Assembly (NCBI RefSeq): GCF_026745355.1
Contig: NC_079209.1
Span: 19,962,987-20,026,986, forward strand
Direction: 5' to 3'
From: Beta vulgaris subsp. vulgaris
Lineage: Eukaryota; Streptophyta; Magnoliopsida; Caryophyllales; Amaranthaceae
DNA: 64,000 bases
Shown here: positions 1 to 11,583 of the stretch, piece by piece
Layout: the number at the start of each line of letters is the position of its first letter
How positions within the stretch are numbered: the stretch's first letter is position 1
Translations under genes and position numbers: made by a program
The notes under the pieces: generated by a model
What the model was told of the DNA's origin: nothing
Database searches by the model: none
What the model saw: the letters and a program-made list of their open reading frames with translations, nothing else

Positions 1-95
1 AAGATATGCCACAACGAAGTTGAGGCATCACCTTGAAGCTCATACCATGTATAGCTACCTAATCTCGAGACTTGATCCAATCAAGTACCTTTTCA
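1..95 (+). pseudogene. Ty3/gypsy (Tat-like) RNase H fragment
   Basis: Frame 2 reads LRHHLEAHTM followed by RLDPIKYLF. This matches the RNase H segment of plant Tat-type Ty3 polyproteins, where a conserved LRHY-AHT and DPIKY-F stretch precedes the substrate-clamp region. It runs off the left edge of the window and dissolves into A-rich sequence at about 95, so no integrase follows. Family assignment is by motif memory. The nearby tandem repeats and antisense ORF, both typical of Tat elements, support it. Confidence 0.55.
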
Positions 96-502
96 TAGAT
101 ATTCATAGAATATATGCAAAAAGAAAAAAGACAAAAAAAAAAAACAAAAAAAAAGGAAAAAACAAAAAGAAATGAAAAAAAGGAGAAACAGAAAAATGAT
201 GAAGCATGCAAGGATGTTTTCATTTGTCAAGGTTTTATATATTACAATTTCATGTGTGATATGATTGATTCATTATAATTTACATGTCATATTTAATGTT
301 AAAGTGTGCACATGTTTCGAATTATGTTCACATTGAATTTCTCACAAGCAGATAATTCTCACAAACAAATCTTTTATTCATCCCAAATAGGGTACTTCAT
401 TTCATACATAAAAGACATAAAGCCTTCATTTCCTACAAACTTAAAACAAAAGTGAAAAAAAAAACTGAAGAAAAACATGGAAAAAATAAACATGATATTT
501 CT
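96..502. other. A-rich non-coding stretch
   Basis: Strongly A-rich from about 115 to 200, then ordinary AT-rich sequence. I see no gene. If the left fragment and the antisense ORF belong to one Tat-type element, this is where the integrase would be expected, so it looks deleted. Confidence 0.4.
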
Positions 503-1681
503 CTCAAACTCTTTTCCTCTTCATGGCAGAACCATCTGAATCATTGTCTTGACTAATATCTGCTAGACACCATTGAAGGTAATGTTCATTATTCTGTGGA
601 AATGAAGGTTCTGGTAGCGCTAATATAGTTTTAGCCCCTTACCATATAGTAGGCATTCTCTAAATACCACTCATACCAGCCTCATAAGTGGTACAAGATG
701 GAAGAATCTAGAGGGTAGGAATGTGTTCTTACCTCCAACCAATTTGTCTTAGACACCTCCATGGAAGGTAGAAAGTAACTTGGCAAAGCCTGGGTAATTT
801 TACACCTCTGTGAACAGAATTGCAATATACAATAGCACTAATACCAAGGTGGCTTGTAACTTACTTTATGTCTTGATGTGGAAAAAAATCATCCCACCCA
901 TCATTTTTGCTAAGTTGATAGAAGAAAGGAAGAAGACATCTCTCCGGGACATGATTAGTTTTGTAAGTAAGACTCTTGTGGCTTTCATAAGAGGAAAAAT
1001 TTCCAACAATCATAAGTTAAGGGCTAATGGACATCCCTCACAAAACTTTGAGGCTTTCTTTTGAGTTCATCTAAGACAAGGAACATTTCCCCCAAAATAA
1101 GTGGTCCAAGACGACCCCATTAATAATTTGAGGAATAAGTGAAAGACACCGAACATGACATGCATTTAAAGACCATTTAGTGAGGGTACTTCCCAAAATC
1201 ATAAGAATTCAAGCATTTTGTCTACCAATCCTATAGTTGGCATTATTAGACAATTGCCAAGTGCTAAATCGGAAAATCAACAATAAGTTAATAAGAAGTA
1301 CCTCACCATATTGTAGGTAGTCGCCATGAAGGTTTTCAAGAAGATATAAAATTGTTGATAATCTCTGAAGTTCTTGTAGGAGATCTAGGTGTAATAACTA
1401 GACCGTTGGATAGTAAGTCTAACAAACCCTCAACCTCTTCAACAAGAGGCACCATCTCCCGGTCTCCAAAGCGGAAGACATGATGAGTTGCATCCCAAAA
1501 TTGGGAAGTAGCATGGATCATATCGTAACAAATAGAAAGTGTAAGCAAAGGCATAAAGAGCCTTAGTGAAGCGAGAAGCATAAGAAGATTGCCTTGGTTG
1601 CTCTAAATTTTTTGTGACCCGCGAGAGTTGTTTTGTCTCAGAAATCCCCATGTCATTAGCTTCTTCATAGTCAGGAGCCAT
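503..1681 (-). pseudogene. DUF7745/PMD-like antisense ORF, decayed
   Basis: Read on the minus strand from the ATG at 1681 (MAPDYEEAND). The best segment, about 1430-1520, contains FWDATHHVFRFGDREMVPLV then EEVEGLL. This resembles the plant DUF7745/plant-mobile-domain signature in which a W/F...F.F.D.E..P..EE..LL block starts the fold. Frames then shift repeatedly. Coding-like pieces continue to about 503, including a lysine/arginine-rich end near MKRKR. The encoded protein is not functional as it stands. Extra ORFs, some antisense, between pol and the 3' LTR are known in Tat-lineage elements, and the position fits that. It could instead be a decayed host PMD-family gene. Function unknown. Confidence 0.42.
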
Positions 1682-2384
1682 TTTGAAAGACGGAAAATTA
1701 GAGAAAAGATGGGAGTAGTGAAGATGGTGCATTTGAAAATGAAGAACCATGCCCCTTATATATATAGAAAAGATGATGATCAATGATTCATGCCATGGAT
1801 AATAATAAGTTTGAGTATTTTTCATGGGGTAATAAGGAGCATCCTTCACCATGGCTAATGACTAAGCATTTATGGTATGGCAGTTTTTGTTGAAGTCGAA
1901 CATTATAAAAAATTGTGTCAATGATGAATCAAGAACATTGATACAACCCCTTTTCCTAATGATCATCCAAAATAATGACTTAGATCAATCTATTTTATAT
2001 AGTGATCATCATTCCTCGATAAAGCAAATAAGCATTATGCATGAAAGATTGTCTGAAAGATTTTCGAAAACAACAGATAAAATATTGTCATATGATGGTT
2101 GGTCAACCATAGTACATCTATATAGTAATATCTTTTGGTCAACCCTTTTAGATGACATGATTTAACAATGCATCACTTTAAGGTGACATGACCGTACAGT
2201 GTCCTAATTTAAGGTGACATGATAACTCATGGAGTCATAAAAAGTGAATGATGGTGATTTGACAATTTGCATGTCATCAAGGCCATGAAAAACTGTTAAA
2301 CTAGAGTTAACCTGTTAATTGTCAGAGATTTTCACATTAACAAAAGTCAGATTTATAAGACTGAAAAAAGAGGACGTTTATAAT
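1682..2384. other. No recognisable gene
   Basis: Short ORFs here have no recognisable motif. A short imperfect repeat containing aaggtgacatga occurs two or three times between about 2175 and 2235. The right edge is the 5' truncation point of the following LINE. Confidence 0.4.
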
Positions 2385-3226
2385 ATCTGCAGATATTATT
2401 TATGGACTGGGCTTGATACCATGTCTAGGAAAAATCCTATTGCCTGGGATACACTTTGCAGGAGGAAAGCTAGTGGAGGTCTTGACTTTAAGGATGTCAT
2501 TGTGTGGGACAAGGTTGTAATAGCTAAACATTTTTGGGCTTTAGCTAATAAGCAAGATAGATTGTGGATCAGGTGGATTCATGATTACTATATCAAACAT
2601 AATGATGTGTGGCAGTGGTCTATACCTCAAAGACTCTCATGGGCAATGAAGAAGATTTTAACAGCCGAGAGATTGTTACCAATGTTTAGCAGCCTACAAC
2701 AGCATATCCATAATGGTAAATTCTCAATTAAATATATATACTGGCACTTAAAAGGTGATGCTCCAGTTGTTTCTTGGAGAAGAATTATATGTAAAAGTAA
2801 AGCTAGTCCCAAAGCTTATGTTACATGGAAGACTTAGTACAAAGGATAGGTTGGCTTATCGGGATTGGTGAAAACCAGGATTGGGTGATGTGCACTAGCA
2901 ATAGAGAAACCCAAGAGCACCATTTCTTTGCTTGTAATTATAGTACAGTGGCTTGGAACCTTTGTCTGCAGCAAATTGGTCTTAATAGACCTAGACACCA
3001 GATTACAAAGGTGGAGAGAGCTGCACATTTTGGCAGGAAAACAAGAGCTACTGGTCAGCTTTATAACATGATGTTTGTGGAATGTGTATACCACATTTGG
3101 ATCCAAAGAAATAGAAAGATTTTTTATGACAAAATTATTCCAGCCTATCAATTGTTTAGGAGCATAGTCTTTAGTGTACCATGTCGTTATAATCACTCTT
3201 TCCATGAGAGATTGATATTAAGATAA
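2385..3226 (+). pseudogene. LINE ORF2 C-terminus with zf-RVT region
   Basis: Two frames, about 2385-2837 and 2825-3226, together encode the segment after the reverse transcriptase palm: the TMSRKNPIAWDTLC and KPxxxGGLGFKD-like block (here ASGGLDFKDV), then the zf-RVT domain. Its C..C...H..C-type residues are recognisable as MCTSNRETQEHHFFACNY, followed by HIWIQRNRKIF. One frameshift at about 2825-2837 separates the frames. There is no catalytic core in this copy, so it is dead. It is closely similar to ORF2 of the LINE on the minus strand at 44.98-45.37 kb. Confidence 0.82.
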
Positions 3227-3438
3227 CATTCCTGTAAACTGAGTTTTTACCTTGGTGCCTCTAAGTCAGGTCAGAGGTGTAGAGAAGGGTTCTTGTCTTA
3301 ATGGTTTTCTTCCTAAACCCTTCCTAGAAGGTGGGGGGAGCTAACCTTACTAGGCTTGATCCCTATTTCTATTAAGTTGTATTTTCAATACTTTTTTTTG
3401 GTTATCAATAACAATATTGAATTGCCAAAAAAAAAAAA
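2385..3438 (+). mobile_element. 5'-truncated L1-type LINE (copy 1)
   Basis: Homology to the minus-strand LINE at 43.9-59.4 kb begins close to 2385, at tatctgcagatatt. It continues through the C-terminal part of ORF2 and a 3' UTR that ends in atcaataacaatattgaattgcc plus an A tail at 3427-3438. A 5' truncation and a 3' A tail are the hallmark of target-primed reverse transcription. I could not find a clear target-site duplication. The tail joins directly onto the first unit of the tandem repeat that follows. Confidence 0.85.
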
Positions 3439-3775
3439 GTTGCATTTTCAAAATTTAGAAAATTAATTGAGATTTTCTATCTGAGACAACGTTAAAGTCG
3501 CATTTTCAAAATTTAGAAAATTAATTAGGATATTCTATCTAATATGAAGATAAAGTCGCATTTGCAAATATTTAGAAAATTGATTTGAATTTTCTATCTA
3601 TGAAGATAATAAAGTCGTATTTTCAGTTTAGAAAATTAATTGGGATTTTCTATCTAAGACGATGATAAAGTCGCATTTTCAAATATTTAGGAAATCAATT
3701 GCGATTCTCCATTTAAGACGACAATAAAGTCGCATTTTCAGTTTTAGAAAATTAATTGGGATTTTCTAAATAAAG
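3439..3775. repeat. Tandem repeat, about 58 bp x 6
   Basis: Six imperfect units share the core aaagtcgcattttcaaa, followed by tttagaaaattaattgggat and tttctatctaagacga. Unit length varies by a few bases. The array lies about 140 bp upstream of a polypurine tract. Tandem arrays just before the 3' LTR are characteristic of Tat/Ogre-type Ty3 elements and can seed satellite DNA. Confidence 0.85.
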
Positions 3776-3900
3776 TAACGCGAACTATAGCACTAATGAT
3801 AACTATCTTCTATGGAGAATATGTTATCTTAAAAGAAATTTTTTGTCAAAATTTTGTGTCCTTTCAAATATTGGCCATCATTTCCTTTGAAATTCGACCA

Positions 3901-3913
3901 ATGTGGGGCGTTC
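3901..3913 (+). promoter_or_regulatory. Probable polypurine tract before LTR
   Basis: The sequence atgtggggcgttc lies immediately before tgtagacaac, a TG-starting LTR-like boundary. The purine run is interrupted, so this is a weak call. It rests on position after the tandem array. Confidence 0.4.
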
Positions 3914-5140
3914 TGTAGACAACAAAATCTGAACCCCTTTTTTGAATAAATAAAGATTTTAAAAAGAAATAAAAATAACAAAACTGTCATGCATCGCGGA
4001 GCGCGCGCCCTATCAAATGCATGTTACGTCTGGGAACGCGAGTTTCATTCTATCAAGTGGTTTTCCGCTTTTTTACGTGTTGGGCACACGATCCCGGTTT
4101 AGAAATATAATTTTTCGAAACTAGTAGTCAACGACTACCACCACCAATTTTAATAAAATGATTTATTGACAAATCATGTTCATGTTTGATAACGTGACGA
4201 ATGTTCGTTAATTATTTCAAGTTAGTTTTGCGGAAATCTAAACAACGAGTCGCGATTGAGCATTGGAATTTTAATCGTCTTTCCATACTAACAGGAATCA
4301 GTTTTCTTGATGGTCAAGTCAATGTTCATTGAATAAAGAATAAGAATATATTCTTTATCGACTAATCACATCATTTATCCACTAATCACATCCTTTATCA
4401 ATTAATTAGAGAATAAGAATCACAAAAAAAAAATGAAAATAAGAATCAAATGTGTAAGAAGGGAGAATCCGGAGTGTATGCCAGGCACACGATCCTGCAT
4501 TAGGCGCATGATTGTGCGCCTAGTGCACAACCATGCCCTACGCCAGACGTAGAGCCTTGCGCCTAGCGCAGGCTCCTGCGTTTGGCGCAACGTCCTGATC
4601 AACTTTGTTTTGCACGTTTTTTGATGCATTTTCTTACGTATTAGGGTGTTGAGGGAAGAATATTTTCTAAAATCTGATTTTGCCTCATTTATGAGAAAAT
4701 CCAAAAAGAATAAGAATAATTTTGTTTTCAAAGAGATGTGATGATGTCATAAGGATGAGGTCATTAGAGTGATGTCATTAGGGTGATTAAGAATGAGGAA
4801 AATCAGATTTTTTGGGTTAAATATTTGATTTTCTACCTCTTTTGATACCCTAGTTCATCTCCCCCATTTCTCCATAAATACTTTTCTTTTACTTCAAAAC
4901 CAAGTTGAGCAAAAATCAACCTAATTTCATAACTTCTCTCAATACTTCTCTCATCTTCTTTACTCCCTTCCTCTAAAAATCACATTACGAAAAAAAGTAA
5001 AGTTAGAAAAGTAATTAGTAAGTAAAGAAGTTCATCAAAAGAAAAAAAAAACACAAAAAAGAGGAAATCATCTAAGTTTTGTTTTTAATTAAAAAAAATA
5101 AGTGAGTTTCCCAAGATTGAAGGTTTTGTTATTTTTTTTA
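3914..5140 (+). repeat. Probable Tat-type LTR, right end unclear
   Basis: Starts with TGTAGACAAC after the putative polypurine tract. It has unusually GC-rich islands around 3995-4110 and 4490-4600 within AT-rich DNA. There is a TATA-like ccataaata near 4872 followed by a pyrimidine-rich CT stretch (about 4935-4985), as in LTR promoters. No CA end or target duplication could be placed, so the right boundary is arbitrary. Confidence 0.35.
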
Positions 5141-6722
5141 ATTATCTCCGCAATCATCTACTAACTTTCTCCTTGTTTTCTCTTACTATTTTTTATTTTA
5201 TTTTTGGAGTCACTTGGGTATGAGGAAGTCCTAATAGGTTTCCAACCTTAAATCACCCCACCTAGAATAGTCAAATCTAATGGGGATACCCTTAGAAAAC
5301 AATGTGATTATGTGATTTTCTTAATCAAGTTGCTATTCATCACCAAAAAATGTGTTTTTCATAAACATTCAAGTAAAATTGTGCATAAACATATCCATAA
5401 AAAAGAAAATGTGATGTTTTATTTCATTTTTTGTGTGTATCAGAAAAAGTAAAGTTTTAATTTCATGCTTTATTTCATTTTTCGTCTGTATCATATAAAT
5501 ATTCTTTAGGATGTAATATTTTTCCTATGCATTTCAATATGTTTCCAACAACCGGGCTTTTAGAATTGCTAAAAAAATAATTTTGTACAAATAATTAAAA
5601 ATCATACAACCTTATTGTGCAAAACTTATTTGGTCCATAGTACCACCTAAGCTTGTTCTATCAATAAAGTTCAAAATAAAAATCATTTAGTTAAAACTAC
5701 AAACCTAAAGTTTAAAGGAAACATCAGTGGCTTTGCAAAAATATACAAATCATGTTCATATAAATTTTATGCAAATTTATATCATTTTTGAAAAAGCATT
5801 CATGTAAATCACTAAATTTCATAATACATATTTTCTCTCTAGTTAAGAAAATAAGTGAAATGTGGTCTTACAAATATCCAATTCAAGTGAAATTTCCAGT
5901 CTAGTCTTTCAAGGTGTCTAAAATGATCATACCAAACTTCACGTCAAAATAAGTTCAATAATTTAGATTTCAAAGAACAAAATTGAATAAAAGTCCTATT
6001 TTGACCAGCTTTGGCATACAATTCACCATAATTTGAGTTGTTAATAAACATTTGCCAAATGTTGACACAACATAAAGAACTCACTGGATGTATCACATGC
6101 TCAATTTTACGCTTTGTACGGAAAGTTATGATTTTGGCAAGTCAGTACACGAACAAAAGTGCAATAATGGCTTTCTTTTCCCACGAAAATATTAATAAAA
6201 AATCATGAAATTTTAAGTTTCTATTAGAATGACTCATATTATCCTGTAAATAAAAATTATCATAAAATATCAAAATCAAAGAGGTTGATTAATCTCTAAA
6301 TTTCACAAGTTTACAAATAAACATGAATCCAAAGCCCATTCAAGGAGATGAAGATCAAGGAGCCTCATAGTGAAGATCAAGATTGAAGATTTTATATAGA
6401 TCATAGATTTTGTACATTTTGTTGTAATAATAATTTTTTGTAAATAGTTATTACATCACTCAATTAATGAAAAGACATGAAGAAGTTTATGCATAATTTT
6501 CATAAATAATTCCACAGTCCCTTTTTGGATAAAATGAGCAACCAATGTTACAAATATTGCATGTTGAGCCAATATATCATAGTATATGAATCAAATGACC
6601 CAAAGAGAAAAAATTGCAAATCTAACTAAGTTAAACTGTATGATGATCCATCTTACATTTTAAATTTTTTCTCCATCTTAAAATGTAACTAAGTCAAATC
6701 AAATGACCCAACGAGAAAAAAT
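5141..6722. other. AT-rich non-coding, nothing recognised
   Basis: No ORF of note, no RNA gene, and no clear repeat boundary. It may include the rest of the preceding LTR or its flank. Ends abruptly at the start of the chromovirus pol remnant. Confidence 0.4.
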
Positions 6723-6925
6723 AGGCTGGATTGAAGATCGAGGATGTTTCGATCGTAAATGAGTTTATGGATGTGTTTTCGAGTGAGATTTTGGGTATGC
6801 CGCCTGCAAGAGCTACTGAGTTCGGTTGGATTGAAGATCGAGGATGTTCCGATCGTGAATGAGTTTATGGATGTGTTTCCGAGTGAGATTTTGAGTATGC
6901 CGCCTGCAAGAGCTATTGAGTTCAC
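6723..6925 (+). repeat. 102-bp direct duplication inside pol
   Basis: Two adjacent copies (about 6723-6823 and 6824-6925) each begin ggctggattgaagatcgagg or ggttggattgaagatcgagg and end agagctactgagttc or agagctattgagttc. They differ at several bases, so the duplication is not recent. The duplicated segment encodes the DVFPSEILSMPPARAIEF block just upstream of the reverse transcriptase fingers. Confidence 0.9.
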
Positions 6926-9240
6926 CATAGACTTAGTTCCTGGAACTGCACCTATATCTAAGGTACCTTATAGAATGTATGGCAGCTGCTGAGATGAGTG
7001 AGTTAAAGACACAGTTATAAGAGTTGCTGTATAAGGGTTATATTAGGCTTAGTGTGTCACCTTGGGAAGCTCCTGTATTGTTTGTGGAAAAGAAGGATGG
7101 GAGTATGTGATTGTGTATCGACTATAGGGAGTTGAACAATGTAACCATTAAGAACAAGTATCCTTTGCCTAGGATTGATGACCTATTTAACCAATTAAAT
7201 ATAGCGAGCATGTCCTCAAAGATTGATTAGTGTTTGGTGTATCGCCAGTTGAGAGTAGCTGATAAGGATTATACCTAAGACCGCGTTTAGGACGTGTTAT
7301 GGTCATTATGAGTTCACTATAATGTATTTTAGATTGACCAATGCTCCTGTCATATTTATGGATTTGATGAATAGGATTTTTCATGAGTTCTTAGATAAGT
7401 TCGTTGTGGTATTCATTGATGATATTCTGATCTATTCAAAGAGTGTAGAAGAGCATGATGAGAACTTGAGGCTTTTATAGGAGACGCTTAGGAAGAATCA
7501 ATTGTATGCCAAGTTTTCGAAGTGTGAGTTTCGTTTCGAGAAAGTAGTGTTTTTGGGTCATTACGTGTCTAAAGGAGTTTTCTAGGTGTCGCTAGCTATT
7601 ATAGGAGATTTATGAGAGATTTCTCGAAGATAGCAAGACCAATAACCAATTTGATGAAGAAAGTGTCAATATTCGAGTGGACTGAGAAGTGCGAGGAAGC
7701 TTTCCAGATTTTAAAGGAGCGTTCAACCTCTGCACCCATTTTGAAACTGCCTGATGGAAATGAGGGATTTGAGGTGTATAGTGATGCTTCCAAGAATGGT
7801 TTGGGATGCGTTTTGTAGCAGAATCGGAAGGTGATCACGTAGGCATCGCGTTAGTTGAAGTCGAATGATGCTAATTACCCTACCCATGATTTGGAGTTAG
7901 TTGCTATCGTGTTTGCCTTGAAAATTTGGAGACATTACCTTTATGAGGCAGCGTATAAAATCTTTACCGACCATAAGAGTTTGAAGTACATTTTCACCCA
8001 AAAAGACCTCAATATGAAATAGATGAGATGGTTAGAGTTGATCAAGGATTATGACCTAGACATCCGGTATCATGAAGGGAAGGTGAATGTAGTTGATGAT
8101 GCTTTGACTATGATGTCGAGCCACGACATAAATGACTTGGTAGTTCCTGAAGAATTGTGTCGAGATATGCAAAGACTTAATTAGCCTAGAAATTTTAAAT
8201 CCTAGGGAGATCGAGGCAAGATTGAGTGCATTGTCATTGGGATTGACATTTTTTTTCGAAGAGATCAAAGAAGGTCAAGTTGGAGACAAGCATCTAGATA
8301 CGATTAAGGAGAATATTGAGTAAGGTAAGGAAGTCGACTTTAAGATCACAATGATGGAGGCTTGAGGTTCAAGGGAAGATGTTGTGTACCAAAAAAAATT
8401 GAATTAAGAGAAGGCTTATGGATGAGGGGGATAATACTCCATATTATGTGCATCCTAGGGTCACAAGTTGTATAAGGATCTTAAGGAGATTTATTGGTGG
8501 CAAAATATGAAGCGTGAAGTCGCTAAGTTTGTGTTAGAGTGACTACCCTGTCAAAAGGTAAACATTAAACCTAAGAGACCAATGGGGAAGGTTGAATCCT
8601 TAGAGGTTATATAACAATAGTTACCATGCACGCATTAAGATGGGTCATTTTGAGGCGTTGTATAGAAGAAAGTGTAGAAATCCCATTTGATGGAATGACT
8701 TTAGTGAGAATATAGTATTGGAACATAAATTATCGAGGAGACTGTGAAGAATGTCAAATTTATTTAGGCTATAATTCAAGCTACTCAAGATAGGCATAAG
8801 AGTTATACTGATTTAAAGCGAAGAGAAGATGGATTCACAGTGGGTGATAAAGTGTTTTTGAAAGTATCACCAACTAAAGTAGTGATGAGACTTGGGAACA
8901 AGGGCAAATTAAGTGCTAAATACGTTGGCCCATACGAGATCTTTTAAAGAATTGGGATGGTAGCTTTTAAGTTGGCTTTGCCAATAGAATTTGACAAAAT
9001 GCATGATGTGTTTTATATTTCTCAACTCAAGAGATATATCCTTGATGAGAGTCATGTTTTGGAGCCCGAAAGAATCCAAATTTATAGTAGCCTCACGTAT
9101 GAAGAAAAACCTCTAAAAATCTTGGATAAAAAGGTGCGTAGTACACGCAATAAGGATGTGCATATTGTAAAAGTGTTTTGGTCTAACAATAAGTCTGAAG
9201 AGACAACATAGGAAGGCGAGGGCGAAACGAAGAAAGAGTA
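6824..9240 (+). pseudogene. Tekay/Del-type chromovirus pol remnant
   Basis: In order: the pre-RT linker (IDLVPGTAPISKVPYRM), reverse transcriptase ([20 protein letters not shown]; catalytic box FIDD at about 7413-7427), RNase H (EVYSDASKNGLGCVL near 7770; [13 protein letters not shown]), a shortened integrase, its GPYEI C-terminal domain (about 8920), and a chromodomain (about 9095-9235; LTYEEKPLKILDKKVRSTRN then VKVFWSN). Many in-frame stops are TAG or TAA at positions that conserve Q or W in the family. The HHCC and catalytic D-D-E part of integrase is mostly missing between about 8400 and 8760. Gag, protease and the 5' LTR are absent. It is an old, dead, 5'-truncated copy. Confidence 0.85.
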
Positions 9241-9568
9241 TCCTGAGTTATTCTCCGAGGTCAGTTACGAGGGTGTAACTAGTTTGCTTTAAGGAAGGTA
9301 GAATGCGATATAATTTCGCGCTTTTTACCATATTTTCTGGTATTTTTATGCTTATTTGACGATTTGCACATATTGGTGCAAAATAAATAAATAGATTCTC
9401 CCCATGAAAAATGTTCTTATGAGTAAAACAAGTGATTTTATAGTTGGCAAAAGTGTGCACATGTGTGACACAAGTATTTCTCAAATGGAACTTGAGTAAA
9501 AAAACTTTTACAAATGTGTGAGTTTTTGTGCCAAGTTCGGGATGAAACTTATTTTAAGAGGGGTAGAT
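9241..9568 (+). other. 3' untranslated part of the chromovirus with polypurine tract
   Basis: Non-coding after the chromodomain stop. The sequence gatgaaacttattttaag, then aggggtagat, ends at 9568 as the polypurine tract directly before the TG of the LTR. A second, weaker purine-rich motif with gaaggtagaatgcgat lies at 9293-9310. The same two-motif order recurs in reverse orientation at about 32.1-32.3 kb. Confidence 0.7.
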
Positions 9569-9933
9569 TGTAATCCTCAATAATTGTATGAATTTTATAA
9601 ATATATATTTATATATATCTATATATATTAGTATATTTTAGTATTTAAATGATTTATTCTTGAAAGGTTGACTATTTGAAAGTCAAAGGAATTATTTAAT
9701 GATTTTGAGTAATAAAATATTATATTTAGTCATACTATGAAAATTATTTAAATAACTCAAACATATTTGAGTTTAGTAAAAAGGATTTAAAAATGGATTA
9801 GAGGAACCCAATTATCCCAAGTACCCAAGCATTAAATATTATTGAAAGCCCAAACCTTTATAACTCTTATATGACCATCTTTTATGCAACTAATCCATCA
9901 AGCCCAATTTTCCTTTGAACCCTAATGAAAAAT

Positions 9934-9941
9934 TATAAATA
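9934..9941 (+). promoter_or_regulatory. TATA box in LTR
   Basis: tataaata, followed by a CT-rich leader (about 9970-10100) as expected for the transcription start and R region of a plant LTR. The related minus-strand LTR has ctataTAAA at the matching place (39873-39881). Confidence 0.5.
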
Positions 9942-11282
9942 CCCTTTCTTTCACAACTTTCCACACATCAAACATTATTTTCTCTCTCCTCCTTTCCCCC
10001 TCGTATTTTTCGGCCCTCCTCCTTTCTTCTCTCTATTTCTTTTTTGCTCTCTTCTCCACTTCGGCCTTCGCTCCTCCTTCGTGCGACGACCCCATCGCTA
10101 GACCGGACTGTCGGCCTTCCTTCGACTGCCGCGAGACTTCTTTCCTCTCTCTTGTTGGTTATTTCTTCCTCCTCAAGTTATTTAATTTGAATACAAATTT
10201 TGTATTTTTAAGATTTGTTTTGATATGATTATGTTTAAAAGTTATAGTTTGATGATTTATTATGAATCTAGATTATATATTTTTCATAAAAATAAAAATT
10301 TAGATTTATTATGGTTGATTTGAGATTTTAATTATCAAAGCATGAACTTTTAGGTATTTGAATTCAAAAATCATAGTTGTATTTATGTTTGTAAAATTGA
10401 GTAATCTCATAATTATGATTATGTTTAGGTATGTTTTAACGGGATTTTAGTACATTATAAGTTGCTGAAATTTTTATTACTATATTTATTAAATACTCCA
10501 TCATTGTTCATCTGGAAAGAATGCAAACAACGAAAAATTAATATTCAACGAAAAAGCCCCGACATCTTTGTTCATCTCTAGATCTGCTCCATCTTTCGTG
10601 AAATGCATTCGTTTATTTTTGGTTCTTAACTGTACTAATTTCGAGATCCTTCGTGAAATGCAAATCCTTCGTGAAAGGTAACTTTCTTTTTTTTACATTT
10701 TTTTTTCGCTTGTCTTAATTTTTCGTTGTTTGTCATTCTTTCTAGATCTGTTTGAATACCTCCTCGTTTTTTGATTTTCGCCTGTATCGTTTTTCGTTTT
10801 TCCAGATCTGTTCGAATTATAAGAACGAGATGGAAGGTCAAGATGTGAAGGAAGGCCAAGATGTGAAGGAAGCTCCAAAAATTTTGTACTATATCAGTTA
10901 TTGATAGATTTGTATATATATTGTTGTATTATATATGTTCTGAAATTTGAAGTATTTTTACAAATTCTTGCTTTATTCTTTATTAGTTTTATTTGATTTT
11001 CCATTTGGTTGTGGGTTGATTCGTTTAATTTGAACTGCATTCGTTTATTTTTGCACCTTGAATTTCATTTTTTTTCAACTTTCTGTTTAGTTGTGGGTTG
11101 AATCTATAAAAATTATTATTATTATTTTTTTTTTAAAAAAAACAATATTTTCATTTCATTTTGTTAGTGTATTTTGTTGTTCTACGCAGATTCTTGTAGT
11201 TTGCAAATTTGCATCTCATTCCTAGTTTTTTTTAAATTAAAAAAAAAATTTAATCAAAACAATTTTTTTTTTAAAAAAAATT

Positions 11283-11583
11283 TGCAATTTGCGTCGCACG
11301 TAGCCCAAGGTGCTACGCAAATCACTTATCTGCGTCGCACCCTAGGTGATGTGCGACGCACATTTCCCTTGGCTGTTGGGATGGAATTGGAGGGCTGGCA
11401 AGATCCACTTGCGTCGTACCGTATAAAGGTGCGACGCAAATAGCTGAACCATCTGCGTCGTTTCCGCATACGTCGCAGATCGTTTCTGAGTCATTTGCGT
11501 CGAGGGTTTTGGCGTCGCACCATAGTCCGACGCAAATTGGCGCCTCACATCCAATAACGCAAATTGCCTTTTCTGTACTAGTG
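11283..11583 (+). mobile_element. CACTA-like element end with GCGTCGCA repeats
   Basis: A cluster of direct and inverted copies of gcgtcgcac / tgcgacgca motifs stands out in AT-rich LTR sequence. It ends in ctgtactagtg at 11583, the terminal TAGTG of a CACTA element. The matching CACTAGTACAG start was not found upstream, so this copy looks truncated on the left. It resembles in design the complete CACTA MITEs at 36026-37374 and 57956-58575. Confidence 0.5.

Noticed and set aside
3439..3775. Possible CRISPR-like or minisatellite array
   Set aside because: Units are contiguous without unique spacers and the context is plant nuclear, so a CRISPR array is excluded; it is a transposon-linked tandem repeat.
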